From Enhydrobacter aerosaccus (GTDB lineage Bacteria; Pseudomonadota; Alphaproteobacteria; Reyranellales; Reyranellaceae): a stretch of 64,000 bases of DNA. This document shows positions 42,393 to 51,854 of the stretch, piece by piece. Made by a program: the position numbers and the translations under genes. A model generated the notes under the pieces. The model worked only from the letters and a program-made list of their open reading frames with translations. It was not told the origin of the DNA and searched no databases. Where the stretch lies: positions 1,860,001 to 1,924,000 of the forward strand of contig NZ_FUWJ01000001.1 in NCBI RefSeq assembly GCF_900167455.1, written 5' to 3'. Within the stretch, counting starts at the first letter, position 1; every line of letters starts with the position of its first letter.

Positions 42393-43366
42393 GCCGAACG
42401 AACGTCCGCGCCGCAAATGCGGCTTTCCGTAAATCCGCAATCCCGGCCGCGCTTCTGTCGGCCACACTGCTCAGCGCATGCGCCACACAGCGGCCGCCGC
42501 AGATCAGCTACGACTCCGACGTTCCGCCGCTGCCGCCCGTCCCGGCCGCGCTCACCGACCGGCCACGACCGCTGCACATTCCGCCCGCCTGGACTCCCAG
42601 CCATGGCGGGGCGGTTGCCAATTCCCCGACGGCGCGCGTGGCGAACGCCAATGCCGCCGCCCGCGTCGAGCCGCGCCGCGAGGGCTATTACAACGCCATC
42701 CAGATTTATCCGTGGTCGGAGGGCGCGCTCTATCAGGTCTATACCGCGCCGGGGCAGATCACCGATATCGCGCTGGAGCCCGGCGAAAGCCTGACCGGCG
42801 CCGGCCCGATCGCCGCCGGCGACACCGCGCGCTGGATCATCGGCGACACCGAGAGCGGATCGGGGATCACGCGTCGTGTCCACGTGCTGGTGAAGCCGAC
42901 GCGGCCTGACATCACCACCAACCTGGTTATCACCACGGACCGCCGCATCTACATGCTTGAGCTGCGCGCCGGCGCCAACCCGTACATGCCGGCCGTGGCC
43001 TGGGCCTATCCGCAGCCGCCCGCTTCGCAGCGTCAGGCCATGCCGGCGACGCCGGTCATTCCCGCCGCCGCGGCGCGCAACTACCGCTACGCCCTGAGCG
43101 GCGACAATCCGCCCTGGCGGCCGGTCGCTGTCTACGACGATGGACGTCGGGTCTATGTCGAGTTTCCGCGCGGCATCGTCCAGGGCGAGATGCCGCCGCT
43201 CTTCGTCATCGGCTCGGAAGGCGAGCTCCAGATCGCCAATAGCCGCATCTACCAGAACATCCTGATCGTCGATCGCCTCTTCAGCGCCGCCGAGCTTCGC
43301 CTCGGCAGCGGGGACCATCAGCAAACGGTCAGGATCTCGCGCAGCGACGGGAGGCCGTCCTCATGA
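42389..43366 (+). CDS. trbG: TrbG outer-membrane channel protein (VirB9-like)
   Basis: 325 residues. A lipoprotein-like signal ends LLSATLLSACATQ (Cys about residue 30). The VirB9/TrbG domain follows with YNAIQIYPWSEGALYQVYTAPGQITDIALEPGE and VHVLVKPTRPDITTNLVITTDRRIYMLELRA. It forms the outer-membrane ring with TrbI. Overlaps trbI by ATGA. Confidence 0.9.
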   Translation: MSRTNVRAANAAFRKSAIPAALLSATLLSACATQRPPQISYDSDVPPLPPVPAALTDRPRPLHIPPAWTPSHGGAVANSPTARVANANAAARVEPRREGYYNAIQIYPWSEGALYQVYTAPGQITDIALEPGESLTGAGPIAAGDTARWIIGDTESGSGITRRVHVLVKPTRPDITTNLVITTDRRIYMLELRAGANPYMPAVAWAYPQPPASQRQAMPATPVIPAAAARNYRYALSGDNPPWRPVAVYDDGRRVYVEFPRGIVQGEMPPLFVIGSEGELQIANSRIYQNILIVDRLFSAAELRLGSGDHQQTVRISRSDGRPSS

Positions 43367-44562
43367 GCGATACCGACAATCGCGACCGCGACCTCGGAAC
43401 AGAGGAAGCGAGCGATACCGCGGCCCCCATGCGGCTGCGCGGCGATCCGCCCCGCGTCACCCGCCTGTCGCGCAAGGCGCTCGCAGGGATCGGCCTGGTC
43501 GCGTCGATCGGCCTCGGCGGCGCCATGATCTACGCGCTGCAAACCCGCGATGCCGGCCCCCGCAACGAGGAACTCTATTCCACCACCAATCGGCCGACCG
43601 CCGACGGGCTTGCTGGCTTGCCGCGCGACTACACCGGCCCGCGACTTGGACCGCCGCTGCCGGGCGACCTTGGCCGCCCGATCCTCAACGCCCAGGATCG
43701 TGGACAGCCGGTCGTGCCGCCTGCCGTACAGCCAACCGTGGATGCGGCGGAGCAACGCCGGCTCGCCGAAGCGGAAGCAGCACGCACGAGCCGTGTCTTC
43801 TTCCAGACACAAGCACGGACGGTTGCGGCTTCGACGGCGCCAGGCGGCACCGCAACCAACGCGAACCTGACCGGCCTCGGGCTTCCCGGCCAATTCAACA
43901 CGCCGACGGCGCAAGAGCGCGCCCAGGAGCGGCAGCTCGCCTTCCTCAATGCCGCCGTCGATCGCCGCACCGTCGCCCCGGATCGCGTGATGCCACCGGC
44001 CTCGCCCTACGTCCTGCAGGCCGGCGCGGTGATCCCGGCCGCGCTGATCACCGGCATTCGCTCCGATCTGCCGGGGCAGATCACGGCGCAGGTGACCGAG
44101 AACATCTATGACAGCCCGACCGGGCGGATTCTCCTCGTGCCGCAGGGCACTCGCATCATCGGCCAATACGACAACGCGGTGCAGTTCGGCCAGCGCCGCG
44201 TGCTGCTGGTGTGGAATCGGCTGATCCTCCCCAACGGCCGCTCGATCGTGCTCGAACGCCAGCCGGGCGCGGACGCGGCGGGCTATGCGGGCCTCGAGGA
44301 TGGCGTCGACTATCACTGGTGGGACCTCGCCAAGGCCGCGGGCCTCTCCACGCTTCTCAGCGTCGGCGCCGAGCTCGCGATCGACGACGATGACCGGTTG
44401 CTGCGCGCCATCCGCAACGGCGGCCAGGACACGATCAACGACGCCGGCCAGGAAATCATCCGCCGGCAGTTGAACGTGGCGCCGACGCTGACCATCCGGC
44501 CCGGCTTCCCGGTCCGCGTGATCGTGACGCGCGACCTGGTTCTCGAACCGTACGGAGCATAA
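43363..44562 (+). CDS. trbI: TrbI channel protein (VirB10-like)
   Basis: 399 residues. One membrane span (ALAGIGLVASIGLGGAMIYAL), a long Pro/Gln/Ala-rich linker, and a conserved C-terminal VirB10 domain with YVLQAGAVIPAALITGIRSDLPGQITAQVTENIYDSPTGRILLVPQGTRIIGQYDN. It links inner and outer membranes and senses energy. The last trb gene, three bases before DUF2274. Confidence 0.92.
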   Translation: MSDTDNRDRDLGTEEASDTAAPMRLRGDPPRVTRLSRKALAGIGLVASIGLGGAMIYALQTRDAGPRNEELYSTTNRPTADGLAGLPRDYTGPRLGPPLPGDLGRPILNAQDRGQPVVPPAVQPTVDAAEQRRLAEAEAARTSRVFFQTQARTVAASTAPGGTATNANLTGLGLPGQFNTPTAQERAQERQLAFLNAAVDRRTVAPDRVMPPASPYVLQAGAVIPAALITGIRSDLPGQITAQVTENIYDSPTGRILLVPQGTRIIGQYDNAVQFGQRRVLLVWNRLILPNGRSIVLERQPGADAAGYAGLEDGVDYHWWDLAKAAGLSTLLSVGAELAIDDDDRLLRAIRNGGQDTINDAGQEIIRRQLNVAPTLTIRPGFPVRVIVTRDLVLEPYGA

Positions 44563-44565
44563 GCA

Positions 44566-44802
44566 ATGGCAAAGCTGAAGCTTGGTGCCCTTGAGGACGA
44601 CAAGCCTGTGAAGGTGACATTGGAGCTTTCTGCAGCTTTGCATCGGGATTTGGTTTCCTACGCTGAGGTGCTCGCACGCGAGTCGGGCAAACCTGTAGCC
44701 GACCCCTTAAAGCTAATTCCGCCTATGATTCAGCGATTCATGGCTACAGATCGAGCGTTCGCCAGGGCACGGCGCGATACAAAGCAGGCGCAGTCTACGT
44801 GA
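44566..44802 (+). CDS. DUF2274 protein, last gene of the trb block
   Basis: 78 residues. KLGALEDDKPVKVTLELSAALHRDLVSYAEVLARESGKPVADPLKLIPPMIQRFMATD is the DUF2274 pattern, which regularly ends trb operons in this ICE group; it resembles a ribbon-helix-helix protein. Function unknown. Base composition drops within this gene: many A/T third positions against almost only G/C in trbI, so the gene has a different recent history from the trb genes or marks the cargo junction. Confidence 0.8.
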   Translation: MAKLKLGALEDDKPVKVTLELSAALHRDLVSYAEVLARESGKPVADPLKLIPPMIQRFMATDRAFARARRDTKQAQST

Positions 44803-45067
44803 GCGACGCAGCTGGAAGATTCATTCCAGTATACATCTGCCTGGCGACTACAACATTTCTGAGCGATCACACAAGCGCGAGGCGGAAGCCATAAGCGCTT
44901 TCCTACCATGCGCCGAGCTCGGTCGTTATATGTCGCCTTGGAGGCGGCCCGTCTTCGACGACGTCAAGAAAGAAAAGAGGCATGTGACCGAGTTCAGATT
45001 CCATAGGCGCCGCTCGCCTTGGCGGAATCCGGACGAGCCACTTCGGCCCTTGGACGACGCGAATGAG
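44803..45067. other. Gap between the trb block and the cargo, no supported gene
   Basis: About 265 bases of lower-GC sequence with only short reading frames in all directions. It contains no recognisable repeat or attachment-type sequence. This is where ICE core changes to cargo. Confidence 0.4.
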
Positions 45068-45672
45068 TCACGCTAGAAGGCTTATCACTGTGAAGATCGC
45101 GAGCAGTGGCTCTGCCACGAGGACGAGATGCGGCTGCAATAAAAGGGAGCCGCCTATGCCGAGGACCGCTTCTGCGACAAAAGCGAGCCCCCAGACAAGG
45201 CTAAGGCGTCGCATCCTAGCGACGAAGCCTGGCTGCGCCAATCTTTCATTCCAGAAGGCAAGTATTTCCGGATCGCCTCCGCTTTCGGACGCGCGGGCCA
45301 CGTAGAACATCAGCGGTCGCTTTGAAGAAACTGAGACGAGGCACACCCAGTCCGAAAAGTCCGAAAGCGGGCGCGGCTTTAATTGCAGCAAATTCTATTT
45401 TTCCTGTAAAAAAATGCTGTTATCAGCCCGCCCACCAGAGTTGAGAGGATGACAACGCCGATCCAATCAGCGCGACGAAATTTGATCCAGCTCGCGAGAA
45501 TGGAAGCTGCAGGGAAGAGCCCACCGATTGCAAATGCAAGGATTGCAGGCTCGGAGAAAAGCTTTCCAGCGCTACGACCGCGAGCCATGGAAGAACCACA
45601 TCCAGCAGGAGAATGCGCCGGAGATGTCCTCGATTTGCGCTGCGGCAGGTTTATCTTGACTGGAGGCTGCAC
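45068..45672 (-). pseudogene. Broken small membrane-protein gene
   Basis: Two overlapping minus-strand frames form one protein-like sequence: KLFSEPAILAFAIGGLFPAASILASWIKFRRADWIGVVIL...LITAFF from 45672 leftward, then KRPLMFYVARASESGGDPEILAFWNERLAQPGF and RMRRLSLVWGLAFVAEAVLG. They are joined only by changing frame twice: at a run of seven T (minus strand, about 45,410) and again about 45,335. The middle frame is open between the two. The sequence resembles VC0807-type membrane proteins as far as I recall. Probably non-functional. Confidence 0.55.
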
Positions 45673-45728
45673 TATTCAGTCCTCCTTTCGTGTTCGCACG
45701 GCGCAGGAATAGATTGGCTGCAACGGCG

Positions 45729-46997
45729 TCAGACCAGGCTCGGCTGCGGCAGCGGCGTCGCGGCTCCTGCGCCAGGTCTCGCGCGGTCATCCATCATCCA
45801 TTGGATCGCTGTTGCGGTCAGGCCGACCACCATCAGCCCGTACCAAGCGAGTGAGTAAGAACCGGTAAGATCAAAGGTGACGCCGCCAAGCCACGAGCCG
45901 AGAAAGCCGCCCACCTGATGGCTGAAAAAGGCGATGCCAAAAAGTGTGTTGAAATACCGTAGACCGAACAACGTACGCAGCAATCCACTCACCAGAGGTA
46001 CGACCCCAAGCCAGAGAAAGCCCATAACGGCGGCAAATGTCAGCGTCGATGCCGGGGTGACCGGCGTGGCAATGAAAAGCGCGATCGACACCGTGCGCAG
46101 CAGATAAATAGACGCGAGCAACCGCTTTTGGCTGTAACGGGCACCAAGCCAGCCGAACAGGTAAGAGCCGACCGCATTGCTCACGCCGATGATGCCGATA
46201 GCGCTGGCGCTGATAGTCGCCGATACGCTGCACAGTGCAAGGAATTGGGCGAGATGAGTGGTAATGAACATCAGCTGAAAGCCGCAAGCGAAGAATGCGA
46301 CCGTCATAGCAACAAACCCGCTGTGCGCGGCGGCTTGGCGCAAGGCGCCGCCAAGCGACAACGCTTCGCCTTCAGCATTTGCCTGATCGATCAGGGTGCC
46401 TTCGCGTCTGATCATAGTTGCCAGAATGCCCATGAGGATCGCGAATCCCGCAAAGACCGCCAAGGCCGGCCGCCAACCAAAGATACCGATCACGTATTGT
46501 CCCAAAGGCGCCAAGACGAAGGTTGCGAGCGAGCCGGCTGCGGCAACAAGGCCGACCATCTGGTTACGTCGCGCTGGCGGGACCGCGCGGGAGACTGAGC
46601 CTATCAGCACACCGTAGCTAGTGCCGGCGACGCCAAGTCCCACCATTACCCCGAGGCCGCCATCCAGACCGGCGTGCGACCCGGTTGCGGCCATTAGGAG
46701 TAAGCCGCCAGCATAAATAGCTGCACTCACAATCAGGACCGGACGCGCGCCGTAGCGGTCGCCGAACATACCGATGATCGGCTGGCCTATGCCCCAAACG
46801 ATATTCTGGATCGCCATAGCGAAACCGAAGGTCGAGGCTGAAATCGCGAGTTCGCTCTTCAAGGGCGGCAGGAAGAGCCCCAAACTCTGTCGCATACCCT
46901 GGCTCAGCGAGAGAATGGTAGCCGCCAAGACCAGCATCGTCAGCGTGTAAAGAGAGAGTTTTCGTTGCAACGTTGCTGTAGATGGCGGATTGCGCAT
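45729..46997 (-). CDS. MFS transporter (OxlT/monocarboxylate-type)
   Basis: 422 residues with about 12 membrane segments. SLSQGMRQSLGLFLPPLKSELAISASTFGFAMAIQNIVWGIGQPIIGMFGDRYGARPVLIVSA is the start of the oxalate/formate-antiporter-like group, which moves organic anions. It is similar in layout and sequence to the carrier at 60992-62251, so the cargo holds two paralogues. Substrate unknown. No partner gene is directly coupled. Confidence 0.85.
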   Translation of the reverse strand: MRNPPSTATLQRKLSLYTLTMLVLAATILSLSQGMRQSLGLFLPPLKSELAISASTFGFAMAIQNIVWGIGQPIIGMFGDRYGARPVLIVSAAIYAGGLLLMAATGSHAGLDGGLGVMVGLGVAGTSYGVLIGSVSRAVPPARRNQMVGLVAAAGSLATFVLAPLGQYVIGIFGWRPALAVFAGFAILMGILATMIRREGTLIDQANAEGEALSLGGALRQAAAHSGFVAMTVAFFACGFQLMFITTHLAQFLALCSVSATISASAIGIIGVSNAVGSYLFGWLGARYSQKRLLASIYLLRTVSIALFIATPVTPASTLTFAAVMGFLWLGVVPLVSGLLRTLFGLRYFNTLFGIAFFSHQVGGFLGSWLGGVTFDLTGSYSLAWYGLMVVGLTATAIQWMMDDRARPGAGAATPLPQPSLV

Positions 46998-47130
46998 GGG
47001 CGAACCGTTTCCATTCTTGCACGGCCTGGCTGCCGAACGCTAACCGCAAATTCACCAAGCAAAACACACCAGTCGGTATACAGACGCGCCACGAGACCAA
47101 CGCGGTCGAGCACAAAACCAGAAGGCAATA

Positions 47131-47370
47131 TCAGGACTTTGCCGAGCCGTCGGGTCCCATCTTCAACCAAGGGACTGTCTTGGATGCTGCGGTCACAGCT
47201 TGGTCGCGCGTGGAAACCGTCATTTTCGAGTAATCGTTCACTAAAAACCATCGACTAGGATCTTCGACGTCTTTCCGGTATTCCTTGAAAGCGAAAATGC
47301 CATCACCAATTTCGAGGATGTCCACACAACGGAGTCCATCGCCGTCTTCCAGACTAAGCACAACTTTCAT
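47131..47370 (-). CDS. Small hypothetical protein
   Basis: 79 residues: VVLSLEDGDGLRCVDILEIGDGIFAFKEYRKDVEDPSRWFLVNDYSKM, a beta-strand-like, soluble sequence with normal amino-acid use. No family recognised. A GGGAAT ribosome site of moderate strength precedes ATG 47370. Could also be a fragment of a longer gene. Confidence 0.5.
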   Translation of the reverse strand: MKVVLSLEDGDGLRCVDILEIGDGIFAFKEYRKDVEDPSRWFLVNDYSKMTVSTRDQAVTAASKTVPWLKMGPDGSAKS

Positions 47371-47598
47371 GCAAATTCCCGCAGAGAACTCATCCCTTAT
47401 CGACGAGCCAGCCGCTCAGGGCCTCGCCCTGCCATCCATCGCCACGTTTCTCGGATAGGTGCGATTGATCTGGTCCACACACATGACTGTCAGCGCATCA
47501 GAATGTTTGCTGAGGCCATCGCAAGGCTGATCTTGGGTCGAACACGCGAGCCGTCGCCACGCCACAGTCATCATCTCTCGTTGCTCGAGTTTGTCGCG

Positions 47599-48615
47599 TC
47601 ATTCCGGCCGCGCTGCTGCCCGCGCCGTCTTTAAGGCCCGCGCCAAGCTTACGAAGCGCCGCAAGGCTGGATTGTCGTTCGCAGGTGACCACACCCCGAC
47701 GCAAGGCAGAACGTCCGTCTGCCCGCATATCGGCTTGAACATGACACCCCGAAATGGCGTAGCTATAGTTGACTCGCTGGTCAGGGTCAGGCCGAAGCCC
47801 ATAGCTACCAGATGAATTAGGCTCTCCCTGCAGACGGCTAGGCGCCTAATTTTCGGATGAAAGCCGACAGTCGCTAATCGCATAATAAGATACTCGTGAA
47901 TCTCGGGCCCCGGCTCGTCGTGACTGACAATAAATGTCTCGTTACGAAGTCTTGACCAATCAACCGCTTCAACCGATCCAAGGGGGTGGCCTTCTGGCAC
48001 AACACAGAATACGCGCTCATGCCACAAGAGTTCGACGTCGCAATCTGGCAGCTCTGGATGCCCAGTGAAGAACGCGATGTCCATGGCCCGATCGCGTATC
48101 TGCTGGATATGATCGCGCGGAGCACCATGGCTCACGTCGATAGTAACCGTCTTATGCGCACGCGCAAACTCAACCAGCAACTGACGAAGGAAGCCCGCGG
48201 CCAGCGAACAAAAGAAGCCGATGCGAAGCTGTCCGCGCGAGCCATTGCCGGCGCACCGGGCCGATTTGACGGCGTAGTCGAGATCGCTCAATGCCGACTT
48301 CGCCTGATTGATAAACTCTTTTCCAGCTCGTGTCAGACGGACGCCAGCTCGGTTGCGTTCGAATAAGGAAACACCGAGTTGGTCCTCCAATGCACGGATC
48401 TTACGACTGACCACCGACTGATCGGTTCCGAGCACGGAGGCCGCCCGATGAAAACTCAGTTGCTCCGCCGCAACGATCGAGTGCCACACGGAACGAAGGC
48501 TGATGTTCCATTCTGGAGTCGCGAGCAGGTGTCGGCCGACCAAGGCGGAAGTTACGTCCTTCGGCAACGCTCTCGATTGGGAATTCCTATGCATCGGAGA
48601 TTGGAGCGGGGTCAC
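47599..48615 (-). CDS. LysR-family transcriptional regulator
   Basis: 338 residues. The winged helix-turn-helix reads SIVAAEQLSFHRAASVLGTDQSVVSRKIRALEDQLGVSLFERNRAGVRLTRAGKEF (about 45-100), followed by the effector domain. The first about 40 residues are an unusual extension; a later start at an internal codon is possible. It lies downstream of the SDR gene on the same strand and may control it or the carrier at 45.7 kb. Effector unknown. Confidence 0.85.
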   Translation of the reverse strand: MTPLQSPMHRNSQSRALPKDVTSALVGRHLLATPEWNISLRSVWHSIVAAEQLSFHRAASVLGTDQSVVSRKIRALEDQLGVSLFERNRAGVRLTRAGKEFINQAKSALSDLDYAVKSARCAGNGSRGQLRIGFFCSLAAGFLRQLLVEFARAHKTVTIDVSHGAPRDHIQQIRDRAMDIAFFTGHPELPDCDVELLWHERVFCVVPEGHPLGSVEAVDWSRLRNETFIVSHDEPGPEIHEYLIMRLATVGFHPKIRRLAVCRESLIHLVAMGFGLTLTSESTIATPFRGVMFKPICGQTDVLPCVGVWSPANDNPALRRFVSLARALKTARAAARPE

Positions 48616-48800
48616 GTTGCGGATATGATCTTGAGACGGCGCCCCGTGAAACCCAAGACTTGTCGCAGCCCAACAGCCAGTAAAGATCGGACCAGTGATG
48701 TGTCACCGGCCGCTCGGTCCGGTAAAGACAAGTTGGCATTGCTGTCTCTCTAGCACGCTCGGAAGCCAGTAGGTGTTGGTCCTTCCTCGTCGTCAAACCA

Positions 48801-49610
48801 TCAACCCGCTAGGAAGCCACCATCCGTACAGAGCACATGACCGACGATATAGGAGGCCTCGTCGGATAGTAGCCAGACAACGGCGGACGCGACTTCTTCG
48901 GGGTGACCCATTCGGCGCAAAGGCAATCCCTTCGCGACTTGGCGCATGTCCGCGATGGCGGATCCGAGCATCATATCGGTGACCACACGCCCTGGAGCGA
49001 CAGCGTTGATTCGGATACCACGGCCGGCGTATTCCATGGCGGCCGCTCGCGTTAGCGAAATGACAGCCGCCTTCGAAGCGCCGTAAAGCGAAAGGCCAGG
49101 ATTTGGATTGCGAAGGCCGCTGACGCTCGCGTTGTTGACGATCGCTCCACCTCCGGAACGCTGTAACGCGGTGATTTCATGACGCATCGCATTGAACATG
49201 CCGCGGACATTGGTGTCGAAGACCTGGGCGTAAACGTCGTCGGTCTGCTCCGCTAGCAGTGCGCGCTTCTCCTGGAAGCCGGCATTGTTGAAGATCGCAT
49301 CTAGGCGTCCGAAACGCGTCACCGTCTTTTCAACCAGCTTCTCAATCTCTGCATCCCGAGAGACGTCGGTCGCGATGAACAGGCTTTCAGTGCCAAGTTG
49401 ACGGAGTTCCTTTGACAGCGCTTCACCCAGAGGCTGCCGCCGTCCCGCGATGACGACTGCCTGTGCTTTTTCCTTGGCCATGCGCAATGCGGCTGCTCGG
49501 CCAATACCGCTCGTCGCGCCCGTCACCAGGCAAATGCGCCCCGCAAGGCGCGCACTTGGCGCGTACGCCGGAAGCGCTCCAGCAAGTTCGACGAGCGAGG
49601 GGGCATTCAT
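48801..49610 (-). CDS. Short-chain dehydrogenase/reductase
   Basis: 269 residues. The NAD(P) site TGATSGIGRAAALRMA (about 31-46), NNAGF, and the catalytic Ser in NNASVSGL with YGASKAAVISLTR (Tyr and Lys) are all present. The C-terminal GHVLCTDGGFLAG is typical. An oxidoreductase of alcohol/ketone groups, substrate unknown. Its ATG overlaps the stop of the MarR-GNAT gene, so the two are expressed together. Confidence 0.88.
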   Translation of the reverse strand: MNAPSLVELAGALPAYAPSARLAGRICLVTGATSGIGRAAALRMAKEKAQAVVIAGRRQPLGEALSKELRQLGTESLFIATDVSRDAEIEKLVEKTVTRFGRLDAIFNNAGFQEKRALLAEQTDDVYAQVFDTNVRGMFNAMRHEITALQRSGGGAIVNNASVSGLRNPNPGLSLYGASKAAVISLTRAAAMEYAGRGIRINAVAPGRVVTDMMLGSAIADMRQVAKGLPLRRMGHPEEVASAVVWLLSDEASYIVGHVLCTDGGFLAG

Positions 49611-50548
49611 TGCACGCGCCTCACAAAGCGTTGCTCATTCACCTGAGCGCCCCACTGGGTTCCCGGCCGCTCTTCGACGCAGACGAAGCCGTGCGCCTCG
49701 TAGAGATGACGCGCGGCATCCAGACCGGCGAACGTCCAAAGATCGATTTCTGAAAAGCCACTGGCCTCCGAGAAGGCGATTGCCGTGGAGAGCAGCTTCT
49801 TCCCGATGCCGCGGCCGCGCTGCCCGTCTTCGACAATGAACCAGCGTAAGTGAGCGACCCCAGGGTCTAGATCTTCGCCATCGATCGCAACGGCGCCCAC
49901 GAGCGATTGGTCCTGCATCGCCGTCCAGATTGCGTTGCGCGGGTTGTCCAGTCGCCCGCAAAATTCGGCAAGGCCGCTGGCGACCACGGACTCGAACGAC
50001 TGGCCGAAGCCGGCCGCCCGCGCATAGTAGCGCGCGTGCATCTCTGTGGTCCGGGCGATAAGCCCGGTCCTGTACCCGCGTTCAATACGAACATCGTCAT
50101 CATGCTTGGCCGGCGCCTCCGCACCTAATGCGTGGGCGTAGAGACTGATTCCATCGACAACGATCCGATGCTCCTCAGGCTGCAGCCGTTCCAAGGCGTC
50201 CTTGACCTGAGCTCGCGCAAAGGAGTGGATTTTCCCTACCAGTTTTCGCCCGCTGTACGTCAGCACGAGCGATTTGGTTCTTCCGTCCTGCTCTCCCTGC
50301 TCCTCGGCGACCTCGCCCGCCTCGATCAGTTTGCGGAGCATGCGACTCACGCTCGATTTCTCGAGGCGCAGCCGTTCGGCGAGTTCCTTGGCGGTAATTC
50401 CTTCCCGGCCGTCGATCTCGATGAGTGCATGAACAGCCGATGGCGGCAGATCGGTACCAGCGAGAGAGCTCCTCATGAAACCGAGTTCACGAACGAGCTG
50501 ACGGGAGGCGTCTCGTAAGCGCTCTATGGTTTTTGGACTCGCGGACAT
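49607..50548 (-). CDS. MarR-type regulator fused to GNAT acetyltransferase
   Basis: 313 residues. Residues about 1-145 are a MarR winged helix (LPPSAVHALIEIDGREGITAKELAERLRLEKSSVSRMLRKLIEAGEVAEEQGEQDGRTKSLVLT). Residues about 150-313 are a GNAT domain with VEDGQRGRGIGKKLLSTAI as acetyl-CoA loop. Such bifunctional proteins are known in proteobacteria. A perfect inverted repeat overlapping the -10 box upstream suggests autorepression. Coupled to the SDR gene by overlap. Confidence 0.87.
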   Translation of the reverse strand: MSASPKTIERLRDASRQLVRELGFMRSSLAGTDLPPSAVHALIEIDGREGITAKELAERLRLEKSSVSRMLRKLIEAGEVAEEQGEQDGRTKSLVLTYSGRKLVGKIHSFARAQVKDALERLQPEEHRIVVDGISLYAHALGAEAPAKHDDDVRIERGYRTGLIARTTEMHARYYARAAGFGQSFESVVASGLAEFCGRLDNPRNAIWTAMQDQSLVGAVAIDGEDLDPGVAHLRWFIVEDGQRGRGIGKKLLSTAIAFSEASGFSEIDLWTFAGLDAARHLYEAHGFVCVEERPGTQWGAQVNEQRFVRRVQ

Positions 50549-50561
50549 CGTGACAGCCGAT

Positions 50562-50605
50562 TAGTTGTGTGCTACAACTATATTACCAAGCTGGCGCGAG
50601 GGCAA
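50562..50605 (-). promoter_or_regulatory. MarR-type promoter and operator
   Basis: On the minus strand TTGCCC (50605-50600) and TATAGT (50582-50577) form a promoter with a 17-base spacer. The perfect inverted repeat TAGTTGT (50562-50568) GTGCT ACAACTA (50574-50580) overlaps the -10 box. A near match, TAGTTGT-N5-GCAACCA, is found at 55361-55379. Confidence 0.65.
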
Positions 50606-50748
50606 GCGACAATTGGAATGTGCATGTAAGGCACCTGCGATCACATCCCGAGATCGCCCCGATCACAAACCTCTGTTTGCCCTGGCGCGTCCGCTCATGA
50701 TGATTGGCCCGCACAAGATACCTGACGAAAGTATGGAAGCTGATTTGC

Positions 50749-51657
50749 ATGGACGCCGCTGATCTACGCATCTTCGAGGCCGTGGCGCGCCTGGGCGGAA
50801 TGCATAAGGCGGCGCAGGAGCTAAACACGGTCCAGTCCAACGTGACCGCGCGAATCCGCTTCCTTGAGGAAGAACTCGGCGTCGCATTGTTTCGCCGCCA
50901 CAGCCGGGGCGCGACGCTGACTCATGCCGGACAGCAGTTGCTACCCTACGCGGTCAAGGTGGCCTCGACATTAGCCGAGGCCAAACGAGCAGTGACGGAC
51001 ACCGACTCGCCCAGTGGTCCGCTCGCTATTGGCTCGCTCGAGACAACCGCCTCGTTGAGACTGCCTTCCGTCGTCGCCGCTTTCGGACGCAAATACCCGG
51101 AGGTGAAGCTGAGCCTCAGGATCGGCACCAACAGTACGCTGATCGAACAGGTTCTCAACCATGAGTTGGACGGGGCCTTTGTCTGTGCGCCGATCCGGCA
51201 CCCCGACATCAAGGGGAATGTCGCTTTCCACGAGGAGCTGGTCGTTGCGACGGCCTCCACAGTGCAGTCCTTGGAAGGAGTGGTCACACCCGGCTGCAAG
51301 ATCCTGATCAAGGCACCCGGCTGTGCGTATCGAGAGCGACTAGAGTCCTGGTTAGAAGCGCAGGGTGTCTCGCAGTTCGACCGACTGGAATTCGGCACGC
51401 TCGACGCAATTGTCGGCTGTGTTGAAGCGGGGCTCGGCTTCACGATGCTGCCCCGGAGCGTGCTGGAACGCGCAAATGGCCGCGGCAATCTTCAACTGCA
51501 CAAATTGCCGCCGCGCGAAGGAGAGGTCGAGACTCTCTTTATCCGCAGGAACGATATTTATGAGTTCAGCGCCTTGCGCGCCTTTCTCGCAACGACGCTG
51601 TCCGTGCAGGCCGGTTCAGCGCTGCCGAACGCTGAGGGCTCAAGCGGAGAGCGGTGA
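50749..51657 (+). CDS. LysR-family transcriptional regulator
   Basis: 302 residues from ATG 50749. ADLRIFEAVARLGGMHKAAQELNTVQSNVTARIRFLEEELGVALFRRHSRGATLTHAGQQLL is the LysR winged helix-turn-helix; the effector domain follows (GPLAIGSLETTASLRLP). Divergent from the MarR-GNAT operon, and upstream of an alpha/beta hydrolase on the same strand. It likely controls one of these neighbours. The in-frame upstream start at 50704 adds residues outside the usual LysR length. Confidence 0.87.
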   Translation: MDAADLRIFEAVARLGGMHKAAQELNTVQSNVTARIRFLEEELGVALFRRHSRGATLTHAGQQLLPYAVKVASTLAEAKRAVTDTDSPSGPLAIGSLETTASLRLPSVVAAFGRKYPEVKLSLRIGTNSTLIEQVLNHELDGAFVCAPIRHPDIKGNVAFHEELVVATASTVQSLEGVVTPGCKILIKAPGCAYRERLESWLEAQGVSQFDRLEFGTLDAIVGCVEAGLGFTMLPRSVLERANGRGNLQLHKLPPREGEVETLFIRRNDIYEFSALRAFLATTLSVQAGSALPNAEGSSGER

Positions 51658-51854
51658 TTCGTTTGGGCTAGACACCGTTGAGCCACGCGTAGGGCGTGAG
51701 GTTGCCCATGTTGGCGCTGAGGATCGATGTTGAGGTCCTGTGTCCGCCGAGTAGGGGCGATCTTCTGCAGAGATCGTTGCAATCAGATCAAATCGCTCCC
51801 GCCGATCCGGCAAACAACGCTACACACAAGCGGTGCTGCGTTTCGGAGCAAACC

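Noticed and set aside
51658..51854. Insertion-sequence remnant between LysR and the hydrolase
   Set aside because: The stretch has odd composition, but I find no terminal inverted repeats, no transposase motif and no target duplication.
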